A stretch of DNA of 64,000 bases from Moringa oleifera (taxonomy: Eukaryota > Streptophyta > Magnoliopsida > Brassicales > Moringaceae). Positions within the stretch are counted from its first letter, which is position 1. Every line of letters begins with the position of its first letter. The position numbers were made by a program, and so were the translations under genes. Positions 35,005-46,053 of this stretch are shown here, in pieces. The DNA lies in contig JAJFZO010000537.1 of assembly GCA_021397835.1 (NCBI GenBank), forward strand, positions 124,001 to 188,000. Direction: 5' to 3'. The notes beneath the pieces were generated by a model that was given only the letters and a program-made list of their open reading frames with translations, ran no database searches and was not told the DNA's origin.

Positions 35005-35987
35005 CTTCCACTTTGAAGAAAACTCGCCTTCAAGTTTTATGACTACAAAGAAAACTCATCCATGGAGGAATCTTCTTAGTAATAATTGTTTAAACTTGGG
35101 CCAAGTGCGAACACACAGCTTTCCTTAGCGTTGACGATTATATTGAAGTTGTTTTCACTAAGCAAAGGCTCTGCCTTTTACATACCATGAGCTTAATTTG
35201 GTTTCCTTCTGAAATATTCAAACTATTAAAAAAATTTTTGATAGTACTGACCCAATCGAGAAAGTCTTTCATGTTTAATCCATCGTCCAAACTTGGTAAA
35301 TTTATCTTCATCGTAAATTCTTGAGTGTGTAGATCTCTATTTTTATCCTTAAAACGAAAATCTTCTTCTTTTTCAAATAAATAATCCAATCTTTACGGCT
35401 GCCTTTGCTAATTATTCTTCAAACCTTAACATTGAAAATCACCATCTTGAAAAAATGGAAAATAGCCACCTTGGACGTTAAAAGCCTTGGCTGCCCCTTG
35501 TGGAAGGAAATTTCTAACCTAGAACTTACCATCATGTCGCCATATAAAAGCTCATCCGTTTTTGCCATTCATAAACCCATAATAGAACATGCTCATGAAA
35601 ATCACGACTCATGACTAGTCCTACTTGAATTAGGGCTTTATTATCTATTCGTGAGCTAATTTGGTGTTCGTATTGATCGTCGTTTCCTATCATAAACTGC
35701 TATGGACCTCTTAAGTCTATATCAACAAGTAGCTGGTGTTTAGATTGCAAATCTACATGATTTGCTACCTTAGAATTCCTTGGAATAAAATCTGCACGAC
35801 TTAGGTCTCTATGTTGTCATGTTAATTTCGTATTTGCTTCATAGAATCACATCTTCTTTTCATAGTCATTACAATTATCATCTGTGTGAGATTGCGATCG
35901 ATAGACCCCATTAAGTCGTTACTCAATCTTGTCTAACCATCGTTCATTGTTGATGGTTTGTATCCCACTAAAACCATCGTCAGCCAT
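35005..35987 (-). pseudogene. Gag remnant fused to pol end, deleted element
   Basis: A minus-strand start codon at 35987 opens MADDGFSGIQTINNERWLDK, soon broken by stops. An open block at 35389-35138 reads EFTMKINLPSLDDGLNMKDF then LDWVSTIKNFFN, the conserved start of gag capsid in plant chromovirus-type Ty3/gypsy elements. After a frameshift it continues as KLCVRTWPKFKQLLLRRFL near 35060-35110, again typical gag. It then runs straight into the element's 3' end, showing a deletion of most of gag-pol. Confidence 0.8.
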
Positions 35988-36002
35988 CTATATAAAGTAA
36001 AA

Positions 36003-36021
36003 ATCCTTATTTTAATACCAA
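36003..36021 (-). other. Primer binding site (tRNA-Met type), deleted element
   Basis: Read on the minus strand, TTGGTATTAAAA directly follows the 5' LTR. It matches the start of the usual initiator-Met primer site (TGGTATCAGAGC) with a few mutations. Confidence 0.6.
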
Positions 36022-36023
36022 TT

Positions 36024-36303
36024 TAGTGCAATGGATGATTTACTTTGGAAGAGAAACAAGATAAAATTAAGAATTAAACCCAAAGGTTAAACTTTTAGAG
36101 GAAATTTTGATAAATTGTATTGAATTACCTCTAACCATTACAATAAATCTTTAAATAATACAATGAAGTAAATAAAGAATAAGAAATATAGAAAAAATGG
36201 AAAAATGACTTAAACTAAAAATAAGAAACCTAAAAGAATAGGCAAATAGTATAAAATAGATATCTAATCAAAATAAGACATTATGTTGATGTGTACTACA
36301 TCA
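36024..36303 (-). repeat. 5' LTR of deleted element
   Basis: 280 bp, paired with 34720-35000. The inner terminus has changed from CA to TA on the minus strand. AGATT follows at 36304. Confidence 0.88.
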
Positions 36304-36479
36304 AGATTCATCATGGGGTGGTTTTTCTGAATAGAACTTAATGAATCACTGAGAGTACTTAGCTAAGCTCAAGAAGGATGACAGTTTAAGCACCTTCGTT
36401 AGAGCAAAATATTTAACTTCACTTTATGCTTATCCATTCTAATGTTGTCATCACTTAGTAAATATACCAAAAATAATAC

Positions 36480-36800
36480 TTAATTATCAAAAAACTCATA
36501 TTTTTACTATCAACATACATCTTGTGCTCTCATAACCACGTGAAAACATGTTTTAGATGACAAAAGTTATCCTCAAAGGACTTATTGTACATAACAATAT
36601 CATCTAAATGTACCACCATAGACAAGTCCAAAAAACTTAAATAGAACAACATTCATCAAATTGGAAGATGTAGTAGGGGCATTAGTTGTCTTGAAAGGGC
36701 ATAACTGAAAATTCAAATGAATTATATTGCGTAATGTAAATCGTCTTCATTTTATCCTACTCCATAATGCAAACTTTCTAATAGCCTGATTGCAAACCTA
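36480..36800 (-). pseudogene. Reverse transcriptase remnant (chromovirus-like)
   Basis: On the minus strand near 36770-36560 the pieces KMKTIYITQYNSFEFSVMPF, then FQFDECCSI and VVHLDDIVMYNKS can be read in shifting frames. They match the RT segment ending in the YLDDI catalytic box; here Tyr is His but both aspartates remain (about 36597-36615). Frameshifts and stops make it inactive. Confidence 0.75.
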
Positions 36801-36889
36801 GATTAGTAAAATAGTTGACCTTCAATAAATTATCAAACATGTCAACTACATTCTATTGTAAGTATTTGTTATTGATGGTAAATTTGTCC

Positions 36890-37315
36890 TATTTTTGTTT
36901 TTTTAGCATAAATGTGAAGTAAGAGGCTTTGAATAGCTAAATGAACCTTAACTCTTATTACTCGTCCAACAATTTCGTTAATTTTATTAACTTGGGATGG
37001 TGTTGTTCAATGAGGTGTTTTGATTGGCGATTTAGCACCCCAAAGTAATTTGATTTTATGGTAATTATTACTCCTCAAATTCAATGTACTCAACAAATTA
37101 TCTTATTTTCATTTATTAGCATAAGTGCAAAGTAAAAGGCTTTGAATAGCTAAATGAACCTTAACTCCTATTACTCATCCAACTATTCCTTTAATTTTGT
37201 TAACTTGGATGATGTCGTTCAATAAGATGCTTTGATTAGCGATTTAGCACCTTAAAATAATGTGATTTTATGGTAAACATTACTCCTTAAATTCAATGTA
37301 CTCGAGAGTTTTGGA
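36890..37315. repeat. 213-bp tandem duplication
   Basis: Two adjoining units share GAAT/AAAGGCTTTGAATAGCT, the AAATGAACCTTAACTC block and the GGCGATTTAGCACC block at a fixed offset of 213 bp (for example 36918 and 37131). Identity is about 88% by eye. It lies within the protease-RT junction of the minus-strand element fragment. Confidence 0.85.
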
Positions 37316-37589
37316 AGCATCACTCTGAGTAATAGCATCTCCGAAATTAATCTTACTAATCTTGCCTTATAATTTGCAGCTTTATACTTACTATGGTGAG
37401 GAAAGTAGCAACCAAGCTTCTCCACTACATTTAGTGTCACTAAATTTTGTGTTAGTACATATGCTCAACATCGAAGTCACTTCATTTCAATTAATTCTTA
37501 CGAGGACATACATTAGACTATTTATTCATTCTTTATATATAGTGATGGTGTTTAGCAACTAGATCAGATTTTCCACTAGAGACACTTAC

Positions 37590-38600
37590 CTTGCATCCTT
37601 TTATAGCCACCCTGAGTTAATATGAACATGTTTACTTTTTCCTTCCTAGGGCAATTTTGCACTCTATGAGGCTAGTTACATAGAAGGGCATTCTTTTTGG
37701 TTTGGTTTTTGTAAAGGACTTGTTTTAAGGCTCATCAACAAACTCTTCGAACTTCTTTTTCTTGGCCTTACCATCGATTTTTTTTTTTCCACTCCTTAGA
37801 GCTTTCACCTTTGTTTTTTTTTTTTTTTTCCACCTGTATTTTGTTTCTTAGGGGCTCCACTTGCTTACTTAAAATCCACCAACTCTTTGCTAGTGAATGC
37901 AAGGTATCTTTTACTCATTTCCTTTGTAGTTTTACTTGTGCTCAAGGTCATAGGCTAAACAAAAAATTTAGTTGTTTGTCCTCTTCGAGTATAATATCAA
38001 TATCTAAAATAAGTGAACTGAACACATAGCCAAAACTGAACCTAAATGCTTCAGTCGCTTTAGTTGTTCACATGCCAAACATTATGCGTAGCATTGCAAT
38101 TGATCTTTTAATTGTTTCTTTAAAATTTTCCATGAACTAATGCCTGGTTGACCTATTTTAACATCATCTTACATTTGAGTTTGATCATTGGTTGGCACAC
38201 GAGTAGCTCTAAAGTACTACTCCATGTCTCACAAGAAGGTTTTCAACTCTTTAGTATTTCTCTCTATCGAAATTGAATTAAGCTCCAATACCTTTAGTTT
38301 CAAGGGAGTGCCTTATGGCCATGAGACCTTGGTAAATGCACTTTACAAGCATAACTTTTTTCTTAAGGTTCTTGATGGCTTCTGTTAGATTGAAGAGTTC
38401 ACCTTGAAATTGTTATTATAATGCAACATAAAACCACTTAACTACCTCCTTTAGCTTTTCCAATGCGCGACACTTTTGTTCCATCCGAGCTACAAATGTA
38501 GTAATTGAGGTACTGTCTCATAAAGTTTCATAATTTCAATTCTGGCAACGCACTCTTGCATTGATTGATAACTTCTACACACTGACTTAAATTTGATTCT
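37590..38600 (-). pseudogene. Gag remnant with zinc knuckle (chromovirus-like)
   Basis: Minus-strand pieces include TTFVARMEQKCRALEKLKEV near 38430-38510, a lysine-rich stretch near 37770-37810 and, near 37650-37680, a C-N-x-PHRVQNCPRK motif. This corresponds to the CX2CX3HX4C zinc knuckle of plant Ty3 gag with the first Cys lost and a stop inside. It would have packaged element RNA. Not functional. Confidence 0.65.
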
Positions 38601-38612
38601 AATACCAAATTA

Positions 38613-38990
38613 TCACACAATCTATCAATGTTCTTGTAATTTAACCTAGTGATGGCACTAAGTTTATTAAACCAAACTAACCTATGTCTCGCAACGCAAG
38701 GGTGATATAAAAACAACAAAGATAATTAAGGACAAATGAAAATACATGCAAAAATACAAGATACCCCTAACCTTTATTAACTCTATAAAAAATTATAATG
38801 GACCATGTTTGTTAACAAGATAAGAAACATTAAAGTTCTTCAAATGCTTCTTTGTTTTTAGACATGTCTCAACCTTCTATTTATATAAATTAGACGTGCT
38901 CTAAGGCCTTGCATTTGGCTTAAGCATTTTGACACCTTGATGTACGTCAAGCCATGTTAGGGTGCTTGAAAGTAATTGGGGTAATTGACT
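38613..38990 (-). repeat. Partial LTR of the chromovirus-like fragment
   Basis: Inferred because it lies upstream (on the minus strand) of the tRNA-Met-type primer site and carries a TATA box (TATATAAATAG, about 38879-38889). The outer boundary is not determined and no second copy is in the window. Confidence 0.45.
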
Positions 38991-39696
38991 AATTTTTTCT
39001 TCTTGTGATTGCCCCTGAAATTCACTCTTTTACTTTCCAATATATATATAGAACTATGACAATGTGAATAAAAGAAGTATTTTATTCACGATCCCGTGGC
39101 CCTTTATTCATAGTCTAGAACTATGAAAGATAACAAAAACTTATGTTTTAATTTTTAATTAATTTTAAATTAATTTTTCATTAAAAGTTTTTTAAAATTC
39201 ATATTTAAACATTATTTTTATTTAATTTTTAATAATTTAGATATCACTTGTTATCCATCATTCCTAAAAATTCATCCATAAAATAAATTAAATATTAGTT
39301 GTTTATTATTATTTTAATTATTTGTTAATTTACTTAATATAACTCTTCGTTCATGTTTTTCTTTGAGCACTAGATAAAGATTTTTTATTTTTTATTTTCT
39401 ATATAAAATGATAATTTTATAATAAAAATTAAAATATGAATGATGAAAGCTAATTCAAAATTTTTAGATTAGCACATGATTAGAATTCAAAAGTTAATTG
39501 AAATTAATATTAATCTAATTTTTACAAATACAAAATTTTTCTCATAAATTTACAAATATTTGTCACACTGGATTTGAATTAACATATCAACACAAGTTTC
39601 ATCCATAAGTTTTTATACAGTAAATAAAACACAAATCAGTTCTTCATACCATACATTCTTCCTTTAATATACCAAAATATTAACATATCAACAAAC
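38991..39696. other. AT-rich intergenic DNA
   Basis: No gene seen. A short inverted pair AGAACTATGA near 39050 and 39116 brackets a slightly more G+C-rich 60 bp. The remainder is low complexity. Confidence 0.5.
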
Positions 39697-40044
39697 AAAC
39701 ACTCTAAACTGTACACCAAAATATATACCAATAAACTGACACATCAATTCTATCCATTTCATTGGCAAACTAAAATACCAATATATGCACCGACAAACTA
39801 ACACATTAATTCTATTCATCTCATTAGTACAGCAAAACACCAACTTATATACCAACAAACCAAGAGATCAATTATATCCACTGCATCAATATATATATAT
39901 ATATATAGACCAACACACTTATTCCTATCCATTTTATTAACATACCAAAATACTCACACATATGCCAACAAACCAATACACCAAATTTATCAATTTCATT
40001 AACACAGCCAACATGTATACCAACAAATTAACACACCAAAATAA
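39697..40044. repeat. ~60-bp degenerate tandem repeat, about six units
   Basis: Units contain CCAACAAACTAACACATCAA then TTCTATCCATTTCATTA and A(C/T)ACCAAAATACCAA(C/T)ATAT, starting near 39725, 39789, 39851, 39908, 39967 and 40020. One unit contains an (AT)n expansion (about 39889-39906). Confidence 0.75.
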
Positions 40045-40412
40045 ATATTACAAAATTTACTTAATACATCATAAATTCAAGTCATTTTATTTTCTAGTTT
40101 TAAAGTGCTAACATTATCTAATTAATATATCAATTCATCAAATAATTTTGTAGTATCACTGTTAATTAAATCAAAAAATTTTCTTAATATATGCAACATT
40201 ACAATATCCCCAATTTTAAATACCATAAGCTTAAATAAATATCTAAAATTAACCCAGTGCCTTAAACTTAACTCAATCCACTAAATATTATAACATTCAT
40301 TAAGTATCCTAAGCATAAATTTTATAAAATAAAACCAATTGTCGAACTCAATAATTGAATAAAATAATTTCCTAAATACAACATTACATTCATCTAAATT
40401 TAATTCCTAAGG

Positions 40413-40496
40413 TGATAACATTATAATGCTAATTCCTTTTTGATTTGTAAACTAATGATAACATTATAATGCTAATTCCTTTTTGATTTGTAAACT
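40413..40496. repeat. Perfect 42-bp tandem duplication
   Basis: Two identical copies start TGATAACATTATAATGCT at 40413 and 40455. The exact match implies a recent slippage or replication event. Confidence 0.9.
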
Positions 40497-40860
40497 AACT
40501 TTTTCAATATCAAGGACTATGTCAAATCTAAAATTACACAACTAAAGTATAAGTTCACACTAAAAATTAAAAAAATCAGTAAATAAGATTAAAAACTATA
40601 TCTATCTCATGATGGTTCCCGAAATTGGAGGTTTGCAATCTTATCGTCTTCTAAAAAATTAAAATATATTAACTTAATAATACCATCATATGTCAAATTA
40701 TTGTAGAGTATTATAATTAAAAAAATTCATTAATCAACTAATTAATTGAAATTATATGCAATTCAACTTACTCGAATACAATATATGATTTTATTAAACA
40801 AAAATTATCAAAAGAAATCATGCTTTTTAGAGAGAGATCAATTGCATATGGTAAATATTG
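40497..40860. other. AT-rich intergenic DNA
   Basis: Nothing recognisable on either strand. Confidence 0.5.
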
Positions 40861-41600
40861 TTTAACCCAAAGCAAATTGATGGTGATGGGAAAGATTCTA
40901 AGCTTAATATCGAAGACCAGATGAAAATTTTGATGAGTTTTGATAGAGAAAAAGTATAGAGCAAGAGAGATGCCACGGTTGGATGGCGAATAAGGAGAAA
41001 AAAGGGGAAGAGGGGAGAGCTCCTGGCATAATTAGGGTGAAAACCTCTGTTTTCGGTTGCTTGGGAACCAAGAATAAAAGCCTATAAATATGAGGCCTTT
41101 CTTTTTGGTTCCTGAACAACTGAGAAGAAAAACCCATTCAACATGTACACCTGGGCATGCAGTATGCTGCTACATGCACTAAGCAGCGTGCAAAGGCACA
41201 TGCTGCGCAGTTCGTGTCTTGGTAGGGGAAAGAGGTTTGTCCTCGATTGCTAAAAATCTCCACTTAAAGGGGTTTGTTCTCAGTTGCCACATAACCAAGA
41301 AGAAAGCGGGGCTTTGTCTTTGATTCTCTAATAACCGACGTTAAAAAATCACCGACATTAAAGCTTCCGATTAAAGGATCTTTATTCTCGAGTAGAGAGG
41401 AACCTACAACTAAGATTCTTTTCAAATAAATGTTTATTATCAGTTGCCAAAAAACCAAAGATAAAACTCATTTTTAAAATTTTTTATTCATGATTTTTCT
41501 AAGAACCGAGATTCAAAATCCCTTATTTTCATGATTCTCAGAGCCCTGAATAAAAGTATTTGACCAAATCAAGTTCGACATTCATCCATGAAACAACCTT
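40861..41600. repeat. Higher-GC block with recurring CCGAGAATAAAA-like motif
   Basis: Motifs of the type TTTGTTCTCAGTTGCC then AACCAAGAATAAAA recur about five to six times (near 41045, 41268, 41312, 41428, 41480, 41538). A TATA-like CTATAAATA is at 41082. The first part can be read on the minus strand as a 77-codon frame (41137-40904), not recognised. This could be part of an LTR or other dispersed repeat, or a decayed promoter/leader. Confidence 0.45.
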
Positions 41601-42123
41601 TCTGTTGTTCGGTTCCACAAATGTTGGACTAACTATCTATGCCGAGTAACATGTGTTATGTCTGTCTCTTCTATCCGTTGGTAATTATCTCGTTAGGTCA
41701 AGAAAGCTAACATTGTGTATGTAACTATGTACGCAACATGCATCCAATTCAATATGGGGAGGAACAAAAAGGTTATGAAATTACTTGGCATTTGCTTAAT
41801 CCACAATTATCTATTATTTCAAAATAACTTAATTACCATAGAAATTATTATGAGGATTGACAACACTCAAAGATTACACGTATTGATTTTAAGTGAAGTA
41901 AATTTAATTATGAAAAATTTGATGCTTATATATACCCAAAAAAATTAAGAGTTATCAGCATATAAAAAATCTTTGACTTTCTCATTCGTTTTTACGTGAT
42001 CACCTAATGGCATCACAAGAAACATGCTATCAGGTTGTCAATTCTCCGATTGTATGTGACTAAAAGAATCAAATTATGGGGTGAGCATAGCTAGTCAGTC
42101 TAGCAAAATATCAAATCGTTAAA

Positions 42124-42157
<34 letters not shown>

Positions 42158-43662
42158 CATTATGTGGACCTCATTTAGTTGTTCTTTATTATATGTAGTT
42201 ATAGAGACATTGAAAACTACCCATAGTCCAAATAATTCAAGTTTGAAATTTCTTTCATTTCTCTTTTTCTGATAGATAGGTTTTAAGATACATCCAAAAA
42301 ATCATAATATACATATTATATTTTATCACAAAATTGTACCTTATAGAGCCGGGTATGATTATCCATTGCCATATACATCTGCGGATATATACATCATGTA
42401 TTGTCACATAAGAACGTGCTGATTGGCCAAATGCATTGGACTTCTAAATGTTGCATCAGATTTAATGTATGATTATATGTATACTTATGTCATATCTTTC
42501 AGTGTCTAAATTAAAATTAAATAACGAAGAGCAGTGCAAAATTATGGTTGTCAGAGTGGTCCATGGCAATCAAATTAAGAACAATATCTCAAGCTTGGTT
42601 CTGGTCTTAAGTTACTTGATAATGTATAAGGTGACTAATCAATAAGTAATTTTAATATATTTTTTGAAATATAAAATTATAATATTAATGTTTCTAAAAT
42701 ATAAGAACTATATACAAGACGATATCTTGATAACATCAAAGTTGTAACTTAAATATGAAATATAGCAGCCAGAAAGAAGAAACATCACGCAATAATTTGT
42801 CCAGCCATCAGACCACCGTGTTAACCAATTGAATTGCATTAACTAATAACATGAAACTATGATACAGTAGCCTGAACATATTAATATGTCATACCGTTAT
42901 TGATAATATTCAATTTTTATTTAATTTGATCAGATTACTTACTAATTGATGCAGATGATTATACATGAGCAAGTCTTACGTGCATGTTATGTTGAAACCA
43001 CACCAGACAGTATTAGATATATATCAAAATTTATAAAGTGCATTATAAATTGTGAGGGACAATCTCAAGATACAAGTTTATAACATTAGGAGTCTCAAGC
43101 CAACAATTGCAAGTAACACAAATCAAGGCAACCCTATGACCGGTAGGCAAAATAGAGGTAGAACAATTTATTTTATCTATGAGTTCTAAGTTTCAGACAT
43201 AAGGAGCCGAATATGTAAATAAGTGCTTAGATCTCACACAACCTAAAACAATCTTTAACCGATTATGTAAAACTTAACTCCTCACATGTTGTACATATGC
43301 TTTCAGATTATCAAAGACAATCTTAAAAGACAAATTGGTAGTGAGTATGATTCTAAGTTAGACAACATTTCTAAGTGCCTTGGGTTGTCATGCCCATTAA
43401 GCCTACTTGAGATGAAAAAATAATCAAAAGTATTTTATAATGAAATTAATATGTTTAAGTTGCATAGATTATAATATGATCAAATTATTTTTTATTGCAA
43501 TGATCACTCGATGGTGTAATATATGGTCAAATTACAATTTGATTGTCTCTATGTACCTTCAAAGAGACATCTTCATTTGTCATGATTTTCAATTATTTGA
43601 TAGTAAACAGGAAAACTAATTAAGAATTTGAAAATTAAATGTTGATTTCATAATTTTTCCTG
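41601..43662. other. Intergenic DNA left of duplication copy B
   Basis: No gene seen. It contains an (AT)n microsatellite at 42127-42156. The part near 43060-43330 (GGAGTCTCAAGCCAACAATT, ACCCTATGACCGGTAGGC) looks like a dispersed non-coding repeat but no ends are visible. Confidence 0.5.
42127..42156. repeat. (AT)n microsatellite
   Basis: Uninterrupted AT run of about 30 bases. Confidence 0.9.
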
Positions 43663-43775
43663 TGATCAAGGATGTTTATTCTCTCAATCAATATTTTTTG
43701 TCCTGCATCAAATTTCTAGATTGTTGATGAAAAAGTATAATAGTAATAATGTGAAGAAATTAAAATGTACATATG

Positions 43776-43800
43776 TATATATATATATATATATATATAT
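43776..43800. repeat. (AT)n microsatellite, copy B
   Basis: About 25 bases of AT repeat, homologous to 118-150 but shorter. Confidence 0.9.
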
Positions 43801-44103
43801 TATTTTATCACTGAGTTATTTATAAATTGGTGATAGATAAAACATTGAATCCTTACATACACTCCTTAATACAGCTAAAAATTTTCAGTTGGTGCATTAA
43901 AGAACGCTAAAATAAAGTGAAGAGTTAATTTAACTGCGATTACTATTGCACTGGGTAACAAAGACTTCATTTACATAGACAGAAAAGCAAAGCATACCCC
44001 ATATATCACAAAGCTTTACTACAAGTAGCACACCCGGACGATGATTAAGTTTCTAATGGCCAACTTAATGGCCGGCGACGTGCACAGAAAAGGCTTCACT
44101 TTT

Positions 44104-45948
44104 CTATTCTATGCTGAACAAATCAAAATGCATGATAGGATAACAAGCAAGAGAGTGTGCCATTGTTCCTGAGAATCCAGTCGGCAATTTTATGTCTACT
44201 TTCTCCTCCCCTTTCACTTTCCAATCAAAGCACTGTACCAGGGACCCGATGGTTGCATGCAATACAACCGAAACATGCGAGGCCCCAAGGCAGGCTCTTC
44301 TTCCACTACCAAACGGCAGGTAGTTCACATCCATGCCCTTGAGCTCCATCTGATGCTGACCAGGGTTTTTGGAGGTTATGTCCGTCATGAACCTCTCCGG
44401 TATAAACTTATTGGGTTCTTTCCATGTGTTTGGATCGTGCATGATGGCGTATGCATTGATGAAGATCTTTGTCCCAGCCTTTACATCGTAGCCATTGATC
44501 TTAGTGTCAATGTTGCATTGTCTACGAAGCAAGGGTCCTGCAGGGTGTGCCCTTAGTGCTTCTTTTATTACTGCTTGCAGGTAAGGTAATTTTGGGATGT
44601 CAGATTCTTTCAGTAGCCTGTTGGGTCCCACAACTGTGTCAATTTCCCTCCGAAGCGTTGCGAACACCTCAGGATGATTAATCAACTCTGCCATGGCCCA
44701 TTGCATTGCTGCTGATGTTGTATCGATGCTGCCTATAAATATTTCCTAACATGTATATACCAAAGCCTTAGTTTCACGTAAAGGATACCTTTTTTTCCCC
44801 CTAAATTTTCTCTGCTGCACTTAACAAAATAATATGGAGCTCGAATCTCTAAAATTTAATGTCCAAGATATTCAGTACTTTGATTACAACGTGGAACGTA
44901 TTTATAATAATCCAAATTTCCTAGTTAAGAACCAACTTCTTAGCTAATGCATAGTCTACTAGTGATGCTAGTTAATTACTTAGGTGGGAAGAAGCATATA
45001 TATGAGGATAGAGCGACAACCTACAAGGATGAAATGCTTGATCTGATCTCGGGTTAACTTCATTTCGGCATCTTGATCTTTGTGAGTCTCCAATAAAATA
45101 TCCACCAAGTCTTTCTCTGCTTCTTTCTGATCATGACTGTTCGTCTCATGGTCATCTTCATAGTCCTTCAAGATCCGCTCCATCAATTGATCGTATTGCC
45201 AGAGTGCTAATTCAAGTCTCTTACCATTGCCAAGGATGTCAAGTTTCTTCAAAGGCCCAAATACTTCACCAAAACTAAATTTTGCTACACACCCCATAAT
45301 GTCCCAAATCATTTTCCTTATCTCTAGAGGTAGACTAGGGCTTTTTAAGCATCTTTTGCCCATCACCATTTTGCAAATCATGTTATTGGTCAAGGCGGAG
45401 AACTCCATACTCAGATCACATGGTTCTCCGTCTCTGGATCTTTCAGCGAGGACTTTCAAGAGCTTCAATGCCTCCTGCTCCCGAATATGGATGAACCTGT
45501 CAAGTTGTGAGCCTGCGAATAGCTTTGTCATGCATAGCTTCTTCATGAAGCGCCAGTATGGACCATATGGGGTATTGACGAAATTGGCTTCTTTGTATAT
45601 GTTGTGCTGAGTTGGACCAAAGGCGAACTTTGAAGCAAAATCAACGTCATGGGTCTTTAAGATTTCTTTGGCAGTGGCAGCATCAGAGGCAACGAAGTAC
45701 GTAGATGACCCAACACGTATTTGCATCAAGGGACCATATTGGCTTGCTAAGGTTTGGAGAGATTTTGGAAGTCCCGAGCTTAGTAGATGCATGTGACCAA
45801 TTAAGGGAAGGGCTAATGGACCTGGAGGGCAGCGAATCTTGGTGTTGTACTTGGTGCGTGATTTCATAAAGCAATGAACCACAACAGAAGAGATTATCCA
45901 AACAGACAAGAGATAGAAATAATACACAAAATCCCCACCGGTAGCCAT
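44104..45948 (-). CDS. Cytochrome P450, CYP71 clan (CYP93/705/712-like), copy B
   Basis: Paralogue of 453-2315 and equally intact. Exons 45948-45025 (924 bp) and 44745-44104 (642 bp with stop); intron 279 bp, GTAGGT donor (from 45024) and TTAG acceptor. The product is 521 residues with the same anchor, PPGP hinge (41-44), I-helix GSIDTT (313-318), ExxR (370-373), PERF (424-427) and haem Cys460. Sixteen residues differ from copy A, including S4G, Y40C beside the hinge, R215W, G221V, A313G in the I-helix, V374A next to ExxR and G466V just after the haem loop. About 42 of 1566 bases differ, more of them silent than expected without selection. The donor is GTAGGT rather than GTAAGT, which is still acceptable. 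Substrate unknown. Confidence 0.9.
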
Positions 45949-46041
45949 GCTCTACGAAGCTAATGCAAGAACAGCTGCACAAAGATATCTCTCTATCTCT
46001 CAAGCGGTTTAGGTTCACCGAGCGATTGAATTCCTAGAGGG

Positions 46042-46053
46042 CATATATATAAT
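46042..46053 (-). promoter_or_regulatory. TATA box of P450 copy B
   Basis: TATATATATG-type box on the minus strand about 95 bp upstream of the start codon, conserved with copy A. The surrounding 5' flank is also nearly the same, so the copies may share expression control. Confidence 0.6.

Larger units (their letters stand above)
34720..36303 (-). mobile_element. Internally deleted Ty3/gypsy element (1.58 kb) with LTRs and TSD
   Basis: Two ~280-bp direct repeats (34720-35000 and 36024-36303) bracket a 1.02-kb interior. The exact 5-bp target duplication AGATT lies at 34715-34719 and 36304-36308. On the minus strand the LTR runs TGATGTAGTA to CCATTGCA.TA (ancestral TG...CA), followed by a TTGGTATTAAAA primer site and a gag remnant. 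The gag then jumps directly to a sequence like the end of pol (LEGEFSSKWKG near 35010-35035) and a purine tract AAGTGGAAGGGAT before the 3' LTR. Protease, RT, RNase H and integrase are missing, so it could only have moved with proteins supplied by another element, or the deletion came after insertion. Confidence 0.9.
36304..38612 (-). mobile_element. Chromovirus-like Ty3/gypsy fragment (gag to RT)
   Basis: Minus-strand order from right to left: primer-site-like TTTGGTATTAGA near 38600-38612, Gag, zinc knuckle remnant, protease region, then reverse transcriptase that stops near 36480. The LTR part to the right is 38613-~38990. The remainder of pol and the 3' LTR are missing. The 1.58-kb deleted element lies immediately to its left. 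Sequence is heavily broken. Confidence 0.7.

Noticed and set aside
41715..41948. Plus-strand 77-codon frame
   Set aside because: No domain, AT-rich and not present in any second copy; likely chance.
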